Origin: Microbacteriaceae bacterium VKM Ac-2854
GTDB taxonomy: Bacteria > Actinomycetota > Actinomycetes > Actinomycetales > Microbacteriaceae
Direction of reading: 5' to 3'
Assembly (NCBI GenBank): GCA_013205085.1
Contig: JABMLH010000004.1
Coordinates: forward strand, 1-64,000
DNA: 64,000 nt
The position numbers and the translations under genes were made by a program. The notes under the pieces were generated by a model. It was not told the origin of the DNA. It ran no database searches and saw only the letters and a list, made by a program, of their open reading frames with translations. The number at the start of each line of letters is the position of its first letter. The stretch's first letter is position 1. Positions 9,067 through 17,872 of this stretch are shown here, piece after piece.

Positions 9067-9643
9067 GGAAGAACTCCATTCGATGGAATGCGAAGCGAGC
9101 CGGGACAGGACCTCGCCAGTGGGCTCAGTGGTGGGCTCAGTGGTGTGCTCAGTGCGGGTACTCGTGGTGCGCGGTGCTCATCCGTGTCAGCGTTCTGCCG
9201 ACTGCTGTGGATGTGTTCAGCGTGGAGGGTTGGCATTGCACTGCCATTGCGGGCGTGTGTCGAGTTTGTTAAGTGTGGAGCGGGAGCGGCGCCAGAATGC
9301 CTGCAATATCGGCAACAAGTGCGGAGTCGCGGTCGTGATCGCCCAGCGGAAGCACTCGTCGCCCGCGCCGAGAAAGCCGGAAACGGCAGTTTCTTGCCAG
9401 AATGCGCGAGTACCGACACGGTGACGATCGGCAGTGAACCGGTGGCGGCGCGGCACCGCCATCGACGGAACCGTGTCGCGGGCTCTGCAGCAACGGCGGT
9501 TGAGAGGGGTTCGCGAACGCGATGACGATCCACACCTCGTCTCAACCGCCGTTCGAGTCGGCAGCATCGGCGACGAGGCCCGTGACGGTCGCTCGTGCCG
9601 GGCTTAGAATCCGATCACCCACGTTCGGCGGATGGAGACCCAC
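9067..9643. other. 577-nt gap upstream of urtA without a supported gene
   Basis: The gap separates urtA (minus) from the plus-strand RibD-like gene. It contains a short tandem repeat at 9118-9163 close to urtA and a less GC-rich stretch around 9230-9330. Several frames are open on both strands, but none has a convincing start, RBS or recognisable protein. No GlnR-type operator like those of the nitrate genes was found. The urtA promoter presumably lies here but was not identified. Confidence 0.6.
9118..9163. repeat. Short 12-bp tandem repeat upstream of urtA
   Basis: The unit AGTGGTGGGCTC occurs once exactly (9127-9138), once with one change (9139-9150), and as partial units on each side. 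It lies 52-97 nt upstream of the urtA start, in the probable leader or promoter. It may be operator-like or simple slippage; nothing in the sequence decides. Confidence 0.5.
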
Positions 9644-10237
9644 ATGCGCAAGCTCGTCCTGAAGATGTCCATCTCGCTCGACGGTTTCATCGCCGGGGAG
9701 CAGGCCGAATCGAACTGGATGTTCCGCGCCTCCACGCCCGACTCCGCCGCCTGGCTGATCGAGACCCTCGGCGGTGCCGGCACGCACATCTCGGGGCGGC
9801 GGCTGTTCGAGACCTGGGCCGCACTCTGGCCGGTGTCGCCGAGCCCGGTCGCCGAGCCGATGAATCGGCATCCGAAGGTCGTGTTCACCCGGCAGCCCGA
9901 CTACCGGCCCGGCGATCACGTCGCCGCGGACGCCTCAGCCGAGGTGGCGGCGAGCTGGGCGGATGCGCGAGTGGCGAGCGGAGATCTCGCGGCGGAGATC
10001 GAGCGGCTCAAGCAGGAGCCGGGTGACTACGTCCTCGCCCAGGGCGGCGTCGAGTTCGCGCGCAGCCTGGTGACAGCGGGCCTGGTGGACGAGTACCGTC
10101 TTGCGGTGCTCCCGGTGGCGCTCGGCTCCGGCGCGGGGCTCTTCTCCGAGCTGACGACGGAACTGGACCTCGCCCTGGTCGAGTCCACGGCCTTCAGCGG
10201 CGGCGCGATGGCGAACGTGTACCGACCCCGGGTCTGA
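9644..10237 (+). CDS. Dihydrofolate-reductase-like protein (RibD C-terminal domain)
   Basis: This 197-residue protein has the RibD-C layout: an N-terminal MSISLDGFIAGEQ, a central THISGRRLFETW nucleotide-binding region, and a C-terminal YVLAQGGVEFARSLVTAGLVDEYRL. A GGAG 6 nt before the ATG at 9644 decides the start over an in-frame ATG at 9632. Stand-alone RibD-C proteins are NADPH-dependent reductases of unknown substrate. It converges on the LLM oxidoreductase with 6 nt between stops. A second family member lies at 11969-12538. Confidence 0.85.
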   Translation: MRKLVLKMSISLDGFIAGEQAESNWMFRASTPDSAAWLIETLGGAGTHISGRRLFETWAALWPVSPSPVAEPMNRHPKVVFTRQPDYRPGDHVAADASAEVAASWADARVASGDLAAEIERLKQEPGDYVLAQGGVEFARSLVTAGLVDEYRLAVLPVALGSGAGLFSELTTELDLALVESTAFSGGAMANVYRPRV

Positions 10238-10243
10238 TGCCGA

Positions 10244-11065
10244 CTACCGCCCTGCCAGCCGCTCGATCACGGGCGCGAAGGTGTCGGCCGAGTTCGCGCC
10301 GATGACGACGGTGGAGAAGCCGCACTCCTCGCGCCGGCGCAGCAGTTCGTCGACCGCCGCGGAGGGGTCGGCCGGTAGGTAGGCCAGCGAGTCCGCTTCG
10401 CGCAGCACCGCCGGGTCGGTGTCGGGGCCGGCCATAAACGGCGCGACGACGTTGCCGACGACGGAGACGTGCAGCGCGAGCGGGAGGTTGCGCGTGGCGC
10501 GCAATTCGCGGGCGACCTTCTCGATGTCGGCCCGTTCGTCCGTCGGGATCGTGGCGAGGGTGGCCACGTCGGCCAGTTCGACCGCGAGCGCGCAGGCGCG
10601 AGGGCCCCGCACCGCCATCACGACGGGCGTGTGCCGATCCGGGCCGTCGAGATCGCGCAGCCGGGTCACGATCTCCCGGATGCGTTCGACGCGATGGATA
10701 ACGTCGACGGGCGGTTGGCCGAGATCGCGCACGAGGTCTTCGATGCCGGGCCGACCGGTTCCGATGCCGAGTTCGAAGCGCCCCTCGGTCAGCTCGGTCA
10801 GCCCGTGCGCCTCCGCGGCCACGATCCAGGCCGGGCGCAGCGGCGACGCGTACACCCACGTGCCGACGTGGAGACCGGTCAGGGTCGCGGCGACGGCCAA
10901 CGTCGGGCCGGGCGGCGGCTGCCAGCCCGGCACGTCGGGCATCAGCAGCGTGGCGTAGCCCTGGTCGGCGATGCGCCGGACTTGGTCGCGCCACGCCGCC
11001 ATACCGGCGGTGATCGGGGCGACGACGCCGAAGCGGAAGGGGCGCAGGGCTTGCGGTGGGTTCAC
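10244..11065 (-). CDS. LLM-class flavin-dependent oxidoreductase
   Basis: This 273-residue luciferase-like (TIM barrel, F420/FMN) protein shows the family motif pattern: FGVVAPITAGMAAW at strand 1, GLTELTEGRFELGIGTGRPGIE in the centre and a C-terminal ECGFSTVVIGANSADTFAPVIERL. Members oxidise small molecules with reduced FMN or F420; the substrate cannot be read here. At 273 residues it is somewhat shorter than the typical 300-340. A 335-nt gap with a large palindrome lies upstream. Confidence 0.87.
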   Translation of the reverse strand: MNPPQALRPFRFGVVAPITAGMAAWRDQVRRIADQGYATLLMPDVPGWQPPPGPTLAVAATLTGLHVGTWVYASPLRPAWIVAAEAHGLTELTEGRFELGIGTGRPGIEDLVRDLGQPPVDVIHRVERIREIVTRLRDLDGPDRHTPVVMAVRGPRACALAVELADVATLATIPTDERADIEKVARELRATRNLPLALHVSVVGNVVAPFMAGPDTDPAVLREADSLAYLPADPSAAVDELLRRREECGFSTVVIGANSADTFAPVIERLAGR

Positions 11066-11400
11066 GATGATCTCCTCCTGCTGAATTCTGCTCCGGATAC
11101 CGCGCAGCCACGACCGAATCCGGCTCGATCGGATGAAGACCGAGCCGGTCTCGCCGTGAAGCGAACACCAGGGCTGGTCTGAGCGGGAGCCACCCCGCTC
11201 ACGCCGACCACGATCCCCGGAATGATGCGGACGTCGGCCCGGCGGGATCGGGTGGCGTTCGCTCAGACCAGCCCACGTGTTCGCTCGTCACCCGGCCTCA
11301 GCCCAGCGTCTCCCGCCCGAGCGCGGTGAGCCACCCCGCCTGGCGCGGTTCCTGTTCCGCGGAGGCTTGTACATCCCGGTGCGACCGCCCGCGGCTCGGC
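11066..11400. other. 335-nt gap containing a large palindrome
   Basis: This is the region between the LLM oxidoreductase start and the end of the small-protein operon. Apart from the imperfect palindrome at 11161-11284, I see no gene, and no promoter that I can place with confidence. Confidence 0.6.
11161..11284. repeat. 124-bp imperfect palindrome
   Basis: Arms 11161-11185 and 11260-11284 are 25 bp each and match at 23 positions as inverted repeats. A further 7-bp pair, GCCACCC (11189-11195) with GGGTGGC (11250-11256), extends the stem, and GCCGAC/GTCGGC and GATCCC/GGGATC pairs lie inside it. The whole segment could fold into one long cruciform or RNA hairpin. No flanking target-site duplication was seen. 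It could be a MITE-like relic, a strong transcription barrier, or a protein-binding site. Confidence 0.75.
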
Positions 11401-11679
11401 TCAGGTCGTGCCGGCGTGACCCGGGAACGGCTTGCCGTTCAGGCTCACTTCCTCCGGCGGCACTTCGACGTCGCCGACGTCGTCGGGTCCGCCCGTGCCG
11501 GGCACCTGCTTCACCTCCGCCTCGCCGCTGGTCTCCGGCGCTCGCGCGGGCGCCGTGTTCTGCTTCGCTTCGGTCTCCCGCTCGCTGCCGGGCGACTGCG
11601 CACGATCGATCTCGGTGTGCTCCGAGTCGTTCGCGGCGGCCGGGCGCGCGCCACTCGTGGCGCCTGAGAAGTCGGTCAT
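11401..11679 (-). CDS. Small hydrophilic hypothetical protein
   Basis: This 92-residue acidic, low-complexity protein has no hydrophobic segment (MTDFSGATSGARPAAANDSE at the start, VPPEEVSLNGKPFPGHAGTT at the end). GGAGGAG sits 5 nt before the ATG at 11679, a strong ribosome site. The preceding small gene ends 1 nt upstream, so the two form an operon. I do not recognise a function. The composition suggests an intrinsically disordered cytoplasmic protein. Confidence 0.68.
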   Translation of the reverse strand: MTDFSGATSGARPAAANDSEHTEIDRAQSPGSERETEAKQNTAPARAPETSGEAEVKQVPGTGGPDDVGDVEVPPEEVSLNGKPFPGHAGTT

Positions 11680-11680
11680 G

Positions 11681-11878
11681 TCACTCCTCCGTCTCGGCCG
11701 TGTCCTCGACCTCGACGCCCGTCTCCTCGACACGGTCGCGCAGGTGGTCCGCCATCGCTGCGGCGCCCTCGTCGCCGTGGTCGTGGTCGACCTGCTCGAT
11801 CAAGCCCTCCAGCTTCTCCTGGTTCGTCGCGTCGTCGCTGCCGGCCATCACCGGTTGGTCCTGCGTGTTCTCGCTCAT
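11681..11878 (-). CDS. Small acidic hypothetical protein
   Basis: This is a 65-residue protein (MSENTQDQPVMAGSDDATNQ at the start, EETGVEVEDTAETEE at the end) with amphipathic helical character in the middle (EKLEGLIEQVDHDHGDEGAAAMADHLRDRV). A GTG 9 nt further upstream is an alternative start. It ends 1 nt before the next small gene. Strong acidity and lack of membrane segments suggest a soluble helical protein; function unknown. Confidence 0.62.
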   Translation of the reverse strand: MSENTQDQPVMAGSDDATNQEKLEGLIEQVDHDHGDEGAAAMADHLRDRVEETGVEVEDTAETEE

Positions 11879-11968
11879 GCTCCGCACGCTACGCCGCCGG
11901 TGGCGTCGGCGCTGGGGCTTGCGCGCCGAGTCGACCGCTGCACGTCCCCGGCTCCATCGTCCGCGACG

Positions 11969-12538
11969 TCAGTAGCGGATCCGATAGCGGAGGTGGGTGA
12001 CGCCGCCTTCGCCGGTGAGCACGCGCAGGAGTTCGAGTTCGCGCTGACCGGCGCCCAACCCCTCGAAGAGCGGCCGGCCCGCACCGAACAGGACCGGGAT
12101 CAGATGGATCTGCAGCTCATCGAGGACTCCCGCCGCGATCGCCCGGCGCGCCACGCTCGCGCCGTGCACGAGTACGTCCTTCTCGCCGGCCGCCGCCCGG
12201 GCGTCGCGGAAGGCGGCTTCGATGTCGTTCGTGTAGGTGACCGCGGACATCCGCTCGAACTCGGCCGGTGCCGGGTCGCGGCTGATCACCCAGATCGGCA
12301 CGCCGGCATGGTGATCGCCGTGCCATCCGCCGGCGGGCTCGAACGTGCCGCGGCCGGCCAGCACAGCCCCCGTCGACATGAACTCGTCGACCACCTGCGT
12401 GTTCACGGCACCCTCGGGCGGAAACACCCATTCGTGCAGGCGGGAGCCGCCGTCGCCGAGGCCATTGTCGTCGGCGACGTGGGGGCCGGCGATGAACCCA
12501 TCGAGCGACATCGACATGTACAGAACCGTGTTGCCCAT
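11969..12538 (-). CDS. Dihydrofolate-reductase-like protein (RibD C-terminal domain)
   Basis: This 189-residue protein has the RibD-C pattern: VLYMSMSLDGFIAGPHVADD at the N-terminus, AVLAGRGTFEPAGGW, and VLVHGASVARRAIAAGVLDELQIHLIPVLFGAGRPLF. The ATG at 12538 follows AGAAGGG by 7 nt; the open frame upstream is not supported. It is a second family member in this window, distantly similar to the gene at 9644-10237. The family catalyses NADPH-dependent reductions; substrate unknown. Confidence 0.85.
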   Translation of the reverse strand: MGNTVLYMSMSLDGFIAGPHVADDNGLGDGGSRLHEWVFPPEGAVNTQVVDEFMSTGAVLAGRGTFEPAGGWHGDHHAGVPIWVISRDPAPAEFERMSAVTYTNDIEAAFRDARAAAGEKDVLVHGASVARRAIAAGVLDELQIHLIPVLFGAGRPLFEGLGAGQRELELLRVLTGEGGVTHLRYRIRY

Positions 12539-12658
12539 TCGTAGCCCTTCTCGTCGTCGGCAGCAGTATTCTGCGCGCGCCGATCGGGGCTGTCCATGCT
12601 CCGCTTCTACCCTTCGACACGTGGCCCGCGAAAGGCGTCCAGTTCGGTCGCGGTTCGC

Positions 12659-12709
12659 GGAGCCATTTGGCTCCTTCGTTTCGGCGGGCTCATCCACTCC
12701 GTGTGGATG
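12659..12709 (-). terminator. Two hairpins downstream of the HemD-like regulator
   Basis: CATCCAC/GTGGATG (12691-12709, 5-nt loop) and GGAGCCA/TGGCTCC (12659-12674, 2-nt loop) follow the stop of the HemD-like gene by 10 and 45 nt on the minus strand. No U-tract follows. They are candidate termination or 3'-end stabilising structures for the nirB operon. Confidence 0.4.
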
Positions 12710-12719
12710 TCGGCGCGCC

Positions 12720-13871
12720 TCACACCGCCGTGGCGATCCGATAGCCGCGCTTGATCACCGTCGCGATCACGCGCGACTCCGGCAGGGCCTGGCGGAGACG
12801 ACTCAGCGCAACGTCGACGGCGTGGTCGTCCAGCGGCTCAGCGGCCGACCGTGCGAGCGCGTCGCGCGAGACGGTCGAGCCCTCGGCGGCCACGAGGGTA
12901 CGGAAGAGCGAGAGGGCGACCGGGCTCAGCGCGACGCGCTCCCCGGCGACGACAGCGAGTCGCCCGCGCAGTTCCAGCGGGCCGTAGATCGTGTCCAGCC
13001 GCGGGATGCAGGTCTCCTCGAGGTGCTCGCAGAGCAGGCGGATCAGCGCGCCCATCCGGAACCGGTCGGGCACGATCGGCAGGATGCCCGCATCCACGAG
13101 TGGCGCGGCCGTCACCGGCCCGACCGCGGCGGCGACGACGGATTCGCGGAACGCGGCCTGCAGCGCATCCAGCTTGCCTGCGGCGTCGGCGGTGGTGAAC
13201 AACGCCTCAACGGCCGGGGCGCTGGTGAAGGTGACCGCGTCGATGGAGCCGGCGCAGATCGCGTCGATCAGGCGCAGCACACGGGCGGAATCCTCGTGCA
13301 TCGTCCAGCGGTAGGGGGCGACCGTGAGCACCGTGGCGCCGGCGTCGGTGAGACGTTCGAGTTGGTCAGGATCCGTGAAACCGTGCAGCTGCACGGCGAC
13401 GGTGAGGCCGTCCACCGGCCCGCGCAGCACGAGGTCGACGAGCGACGTGGTCGTCTCGCGCTCGCTCATGCCGTGATCGTCCAGGCCGGCCGCGCGGATC
13501 GCGCCGCGCGCCTTCGGGCCGCGCACCAGGATGCGGGTCTCGGCGAGCGGTTCGAGGAGATCGAGGCCGGCGGCGTCGGCGGCCTCGAGCCAACGGCGGA
13601 TGCCGTAGGAGGTGGTCGCGAGCAGCACATCCGGTCGGGCGGCGATCACGGCCTCGGTCTCGGCGACGAGCACCGCGTCGTCGCTGACCCCGGTCATCCG
13701 GATGGTCGGCGCGTGAGTGACGTCGGCGCCGCGCCGTTCGAACGCGGCGATCAGATCCTCCGAGCGGCGGTCGGAGGTGACGCCGATGCGGAAGCCGTCG
13801 AGCTGATCGGCGCGGAAGCCGGGCGAACTCTCGGGCGAGCTCTCGGGTTCGCTGGGCGGCAGCACGGTCAT
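12720..13871 (-). CDS. HemD-like transcriptional regulator with C-terminal winged helix (NnaR-type)
   Basis: This 383-residue protein joins a uroporphyrinogen-III-synthase-like domain (about residues 25-265: [44 protein letters not shown]) to an OmpR-type winged helix (about 290-383: [37 protein letters not shown]). Proteins of this architecture, such as Streptomyces NnaR, regulate nitrate/nitrite assimilation alongside GlnR. It lies 31 nt after the SUMT gene in the nirB operon, as expected. The ATG at 13871 follows a GAGGAAGG site. Whether the HemD domain is catalytic or senses a tetrapyrrole is not decided. Confidence 0.85.
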   Translation of the reverse strand: MTVLPPSEPESSPESSPGFRADQLDGFRIGVTSDRRSEDLIAAFERRGADVTHAPTIRMTGVSDDAVLVAETEAVIAARPDVLLATTSYGIRRWLEAADAAGLDLLEPLAETRILVRGPKARGAIRAAGLDDHGMSERETTTSLVDLVLRGPVDGLTVAVQLHGFTDPDQLERLTDAGATVLTVAPYRWTMHEDSARVLRLIDAICAGSIDAVTFTSAPAVEALFTTADAAGKLDALQAAFRESVVAAAVGPVTAAPLVDAGILPIVPDRFRMGALIRLLCEHLEETCIPRLDTIYGPLELRGRLAVVAGERVALSPVALSLFRTLVAAEGSTVSRDALARSAAEPLDDHAVDVALSRLRQALPESRVIATVIKRGYRIATAV

Positions 13872-13902
13872 CGAACGGCCTTCCTCGCGAGCGGGGCGGG
13901 GG

Positions 13903-14949
13903 TCACAGGATGGCGGCGACGGTAGCGGCCATCGGGTCGGAGACATCATCCCATGAGGCCACCCGCACGACCTCGCCGATCACGATCACCGCGGGCGAGC
14001 GGGGCGCGAGCTCGGCGAGCTTCGCCGTGATCGCGCCGACCGTCGAGACGGTGCTGCGCTGCGAGTGGGTGAAGCCGCGCTCGATGATCGCCAGCGGCAT
14101 ATCGGCGCGCATGCCGGCGCGCTGCAGCCCGGCTGCGAGGTGCGGCAGCGTGTTCACCCCCATCAGCACGACCAGGGTGCCGCCGAGCCCGGCGAGGTGG
14201 CCGAGCTCCTGCTCGCTGAAGGGGGCGTGGCCGGAGACGACGGTGAACGCGCGGCTGATCTCGCGATGCGTGACGGGGATGCCGACCGAGGCGGGCACCG
14301 AGATCGCGCTGGTGACACCGGGTACCACGGTGACGGGCACGCCGGCCTCGCGGCACGCCTGCACCTCCTCGACACCGCGGCCGAAGACGAACGCGTCGCC
14401 GCCCTTGAGCCGGACGACGGCGTTGCCGGCCAGGGCGTGCTGCACGAGCAACGCCTCGATCTCGTGCTGCGGCACGGCGTGGTGGCCGGGCGTCTTGCCC
14501 ACGTCGATCAGCACGGCTCCGGGCGCCCACTGCACCAGGGCATCGCGCGGGCCGAGCCGGTCGAACAGCACAACGTCGGCCCGTTCGAGGGCGCGGCGCC
14601 CGGCCAGCGTCAGCAGCTCGGGGTCGCCCGGGCCGCCGCCGACGAGGGTGACGGATCCGCGCGGCAGCAGCGGCGCCGGCTCCTCGTCGATCAGCCAGAC
14701 GCGGTGCCGCGCGGCCTCGATCGCCAGACGTTCGCGCACCGCGGCCGGCCCCTCGAGCCACACGATCAGCGCGGGCAGAGCGCCGGGCAGCAGAGCGGAG
14801 GAGGCGAGCCGCAGCGGCAGTTCCGCGCTCGCATCCTGCCGGTCCACGAGGGCTCCGGCCGCCTCGAAGCGCGCGAGGGCGCGCCGGGCGCCGGCCGCGG
14901 ATCCGACCAGCAGCACGCGTCGGCCGGCGACGTCGACATCGAGATTCAT
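13903..14949 (-). CDS. Uroporphyrinogen-III C-methyltransferase with degenerate N-terminal CysG-type domain
   Basis: This protein has 348 residues. The C-terminal ~240 residues are a complete [87 protein letters not shown]. The first ~105 residues resemble the start of the CysG precorrin-2 dehydrogenase domain ([19 protein letters not shown]). They are about half its usual length and lack a clean GxGxxA/G NAD site. It methylates uroporphyrinogen III to precorrin-2 on the way to siroheme, the cofactor of NirB. The ATG at 14949 overlaps the nirB stop (ATGA). Confidence 0.85.
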   Translation of the reverse strand: MNLDVDVAGRRVLLVGSAAGARRALARFEAAGALVDRQDASAELPLRLASSALLPGALPALIVWLEGPAAVRERLAIEAARHRVWLIDEEPAPLLPRGSVTLVGGGPGDPELLTLAGRRALERADVVLFDRLGPRDALVQWAPGAVLIDVGKTPGHHAVPQHEIEALLVQHALAGNAVVRLKGGDAFVFGRGVEEVQACREAGVPVTVVPGVTSAISVPASVGIPVTHREISRAFTVVSGHAPFSEQELGHLAGLGGTLVVLMGVNTLPHLAAGLQRAGMRADMPLAIIERGFTHSQRSTVSTVGAITAKLAELAPRSPAVIVIGEVVRVASWDDVSDPMAATVAAIL

Positions 14950-17522
14950 CGAGCACCTCTGACGGGGATGGACGGGCCGGAGAGCAGCACCTTTCCTTCG
15001 GTGCGCTCGGCGGCGGTGGCCGGGCGGTTCTGGTCGCGTTCGCGGACCTTGGTGATACTCGGATCGGCGGTGTCGGGCGCGTTCACGAAGGAACGGAATC
15101 GGCGCAGCCGCTCCGGGTCTTTGAGCGTAGCCGCCCACTCATCCTCATAGTTGCCCACGTGCAACGCCATGGCCGCCTCCAGATCGGCCGCGATGCCGAG
15201 GCTGTCCTCGCAGACCACCTCACGCACGTGCTCGAGTCCGCCGGGCAGCTCCTCCTGCCAGCGCGCGGTGCGCTGCAGCCGCTCGGCGGTGCGCACGTAG
15301 TACATCACGTAGCGGTCGATGTAGCGGATGAGGGTCTCGTCGTCGAGGTCCTGCGCGAGCAGCTGGGCGTGGGCCGGTTGATACCCGCCGTTGCCGCCGA
15401 CGTAGAGGTTCCAGCCGTTCTCCGACGCGATCACGCCGATGTCCTTGCCGCGCGCCTCCGCGCACTCGCGGGCGCAGCCGCTGACGCCGAGCTTGAACTT
15501 GTGCGGCGACCGCAGGCCGCGGTAGCGCAGCTCCAGCAGCACGGCCATGCTCACCGCGTCCTGCACTCCGTAGCGGCACCAGGTCGAACCGACGCAGCTC
15601 TTCACCGTGCGCAGCGACTTGCCGTAGGCCTGGCCCGACTCCATCCCGGCATCGACGAGGATCTGCCAGATCTCGGGCAGCTGCTCCAGGCGGGCGCCGA
15701 ACAGGTCGATCCGCTGGCCGCCGGTGATCTTCGTGTACAGGTCGAACTGCTCGGCGACCTCCGCGATCACCTTCAGCTTGGCCGGCGTGATCTCGCCGCC
15801 GGGGATGCGCGGCACGACCGAGTAGGTGCCGTCCTTCTGCATGTTCGCCAGGGCGCGGTCGTTGGTGTCCTGCATCGGGCCGGAGCCGCCGTCGAGGATG
15901 TAGCTGCCCGTCTGCGTCGCGACGACGGAGGCGACGACCGGCTTGCAGACGTCGCAGCCCAGGCCCGAGACGAAGCGTTCCATCACCTCGTGGGCACTTC
16001 GCAGGCCGAGGATCCGCACGGATTCGAACAGCTCGCTGCGGCTGAGGCTCACGTGTTCGCAGAGCGCGCGGGACACCTCCACGCCGGACTTGGTGAGTTC
16101 GGTGTCGAGGATCTTCTTCACCAGCGGGACGCAGGATCCGCACTGGGTGCCGGCGCGGGTGCAGGCCTTGAGCTCGCCCAGGTCGGTGCAGCCCTCCGCG
16201 ATGGCGTGCCGCACCGCTCCGACGGCGACGTTGTTGCAGGAGCAGATCTGCACGTCGTCGGGCAGATCCGCTCCGGCCGGGGGCTCGGCCCCCGCGGCGG
16301 CGAGATAGGCGCCGGGCTCGCCGGGCAGCTCGCGACCGAGCAGCGGTCGCAGGGACGAGTACGGTCCGGCGTCGCCGACGAACATGCCGCCGAGCAGCGT
16401 CTTCGCATCGTCGCTGACCACGATCTTCTGGTAGAGGCCGCGGGCGGGGTCGGCGTAGACCACCTCCAGGGCGCCCTCCCCGCGGGCCATCGCGTCGCCG
16501 AAGCTGGCGACCTCGACGCCCGAGAGCTTGAGCTTGGTCGCGTCGTCGACGCCGGGGAAGACGGCATCGCCGCCCCAGATCCGGTCGGCGACGACCTCGG
16601 CCATGGCGTTCGCGGGCGCGACGAGGCCGACCGTCGATCCGTTCACGGCGGCGACCTCGCCGATCGCCCAGATGTGCGGGGCGGAGGTGGCGCAGGCGTC
16701 ATCGATCACCACGCCGCCGCGCGGGGCGAGCGCGATGCCGGCGTCGCGGGCGAGCTCATCCCGCGCGGTGATGCCGATCGAGAAGACGACGATGTCGGCG
16801 CTGACGCTCGATCCGTCGGTGAGGGTGAGCCCGAGCACTGTGCCGGTGGGGCTGGTCAGGATCTCGGTCGGGCGGTTGCCGAGGTGCAGGGTGATGCCCT
16901 GGCCGCGGATGATCCGGCCGAGCGCCTGGCCCGCGCCCTCGTCGAGCTGAGCCGACATCAGCCAGCGACCGGAGTGCACCACGGCGCTGCGCGCGCCGAG
17001 GCGATTCACGCCGCCGGCCGCTTCGAGCCCGAGCAGGCCGCCGCCGACGACGACGACGTTCGCGTCGCGGCCCCTGCGGGCTTTGAACTCGGCGACCTCG
17101 GCGACCAGCTCGTCGACATCCTCCAACGTGCGGTAGACCCGACCGGCGGCGGCGTTGGTGATGGGCGGCACCGTGGCCGAGGATCCGGTCGCGAGCACCA
17201 ACTCGTCGTAGCGCAGGGTCTCGCCCGCTGCCGTGACGGCGGTACTCGTCGCCGGGTCGATCGAGGCGACGCGGGTGTTCGGGAGGTAGGTCGCCGCATC
17301 CCACACGCCGGTGCCGAGGGTGAGGTCAGCGGCGCCGTCGAGGCGCTTGCTCAGAGCGACGCGGTCGTAGGGCAGGTGCGGCTCCTCGCCGAGCACCGTG
17401 ATCCGCAGCTGCGGATCCGCGGGGTCGAGGCGGGAGGAGAGCGACTCGGCGAGGCGGTGCGCGGCGGGGCCGCCGCCCACGACGAGGACGTGGCGGGGCT
17501 CTCGGGCTGCTGCTTCGGTCAT
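14946..17522 (-). CDS. nirB: Assimilatory nitrite reductase [NAD(P)H] large subunit NirB
   Basis: This 858-residue protein has the full NirB layout. An FAD site ([15 protein letters not shown], about residue 14) and an NAD site ([14 protein letters not shown]) come first. A BFD-like [2Fe-2S] domain follows (CSCNN near 425, then [11 protein letters not shown]), then the sulfite/nitrite reductase half-domain ([13 protein letters not shown]). The siroheme/[4Fe-4S] cysteines lie near residues 635-680 (CVGSTWC and [11 protein letters not shown]). It reduces nitrite to ammonium. No nirD follows; a NirD-like domain is fused to a chelatase at 24632-25714. The ATG at 17522 lies 7 nt behind a TACCGT -10 element, so the mRNA may be leaderless. 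Confidence 0.93.
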   Translation of the reverse strand: MTEAAAREPRHVLVVGGGPAAHRLAESLSSRLDPADPQLRITVLGEEPHLPYDRVALSKRLDGAADLTLGTGVWDAATYLPNTRVASIDPATSTAVTAAGETLRYDELVLATGSSATVPPITNAAAGRVYRTLEDVDELVAEVAEFKARRGRDANVVVVGGGLLGLEAAGGVNRLGARSAVVHSGRWLMSAQLDEGAGQALGRIIRGQGITLHLGNRPTEILTSPTGTVLGLTLTDGSSVSADIVVFSIGITARDELARDAGIALAPRGGVVIDDACATSAPHIWAIGEVAAVNGSTVGLVAPANAMAEVVADRIWGGDAVFPGVDDATKLKLSGVEVASFGDAMARGEGALEVVYADPARGLYQKIVVSDDAKTLLGGMFVGDAGPYSSLRPLLGRELPGEPGAYLAAAGAEPPAGADLPDDVQICSCNNVAVGAVRHAIAEGCTDLGELKACTRAGTQCGSCVPLVKKILDTELTKSGVEVSRALCEHVSLSRSELFESVRILGLRSAHEVMERFVSGLGCDVCKPVVASVVATQTGSYILDGGSGPMQDTNDRALANMQKDGTYSVVPRIPGGEITPAKLKVIAEVAEQFDLYTKITGGQRIDLFGARLEQLPEIWQILVDAGMESGQAYGKSLRTVKSCVGSTWCRYGVQDAVSMAVLLELRYRGLRSPHKFKLGVSGCARECAEARGKDIGVIASENGWNLYVGGNGGYQPAHAQLLAQDLDDETLIRYIDRYVMYYVRTAERLQRTARWQEELPGGLEHVREVVCEDSLGIAADLEAAMALHVGNYEDEWAATLKDPERLRRFRSFVNAPDTADPSITKVRERDQNRPATAAERTEGKVLLSGPSIPVRGAR

Positions 17523-17545
17523 GGCGTTCACGGTAGGCAGCGCAG

Positions 17546-17583
17546 GTTTCCCCCGATCGCGTCCGCCGTATCCCGCGCGTAAC
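17546..17583 (-). promoter_or_regulatory. GlnR-like tandem operator upstream of nirB
   Basis: On the minus strand the site reads GTTAC-n6-GATAC-n6-CGCGA-n6-GAAAC. The four 5-mers sit exactly in the 5-6-5-6-5-6-5 spacing of the GlnR a-site/b-site consensus (gTnAC-n6-GaAAC twice). Ten nt after the last half-site comes the -10 TACCGT (17530-17535), then ATG 7 nt on. The same arrangement occurs upstream of moeA and of nirD::cbiX. GlnR is the expected binder; the HemD-like regulator is an alternative or partner. Confidence 0.7.
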
Positions 17584-17661
17584 GGTTCTCTCACGCCGCT
17601 TCGGAGGCGCCGTGAGGTCGCGTCACGGCGGTCCGTCCCGGCCCCGGGCTCGATCCCCTGT

Positions 17662-17716
17662 GAGATGCCACTTCTGTACACGTCGGACGGCGTGTCGCGT
17701 ACAGAAGAGGCATCTC
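17662..17716. repeat. Palindromic element, copy 1 (between nirB and moeA)
   Basis: Arms 17662-17682 and 17696-17716 (21 bp, two mismatches) enclose a 13-nt loop. Read on the minus strand, the first ~27 nt (ATGCCTCTTCTG followed by ACGCGACACGCCGT with one differing base) are nearly identical to the left arm of the element at 24560-24608. It is therefore a repeated element rather than a chance hairpin. Confidence 0.75.
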
Positions 17717-17786
17717 GCGGGGAGGAGGAGTAGCGCCCGCGGTGCGGTGCGACCTCTCGGGGGCGCGCGGCGGGTGAGAGGAGTCC

Positions 17787-17823
17787 GTTACCCGCGGTGA
17801 CCGGGCCGCAATGCCGGGGAAAC
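17787..17823 (+). promoter_or_regulatory. GlnR-like operator upstream of moeA
   Basis: The plus strand reads GTTAC, then TGACC after 6 nt, a weakly matching central half-site, and finally GAAAC, followed 10 nt later by the -10 TAGGCT (17834-17839). One nucleotide is missing relative to the perfect 38-nt spacing at nirB and nirD::cbiX. The surrounding bases (GTGAG upstream, GCTGCCTA downstream) are also shared with those two promoters. Confidence 0.62.
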
Positions 17824-17845
17824 GCCCGCTGCCTAGGCTCGGCGC

Positions 17846-17872
17846 ATGGCCAGACTCCCCTGCCGGCGCTGA
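17846..17872 (+). CDS. Leaderless 8-codon micro-ORF coupled to moeA
   Basis: ATG at 17846 lies 6 nt after the -10 TAGGCT, the spacing of leaderless actinobacterial transcripts. It encodes MARLPCRR and its TGA (17870-17872) overlaps the moeA ATG (TGATG). If the transcript starts at this ATG, ribosomes would reach moeA by coupling. Actinobacterial leaderless short ORFs can act as attenuators; that role here is inference. Confidence 0.4.
   Translation: MARLPCRR

Larger units (their letters stand above)
17523..17871. other. 349-nt divergent promoter region between nirB and moeA
   Basis: The region holds two GlnR-like operators facing opposite ways (17546-17583 for nirB, 17787-17823 for moeA), their -10 elements, a 55-bp palindrome in the middle (17662-17716), and an 8-codon micro-ORF just before moeA. 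Confidence 0.7.

Noticed and set aside
9067-9300. GlnR-like operator upstream of urtA
   Set aside because: No GTnAC-n6-GAAAC pair with the correct spacing was found on either strand.
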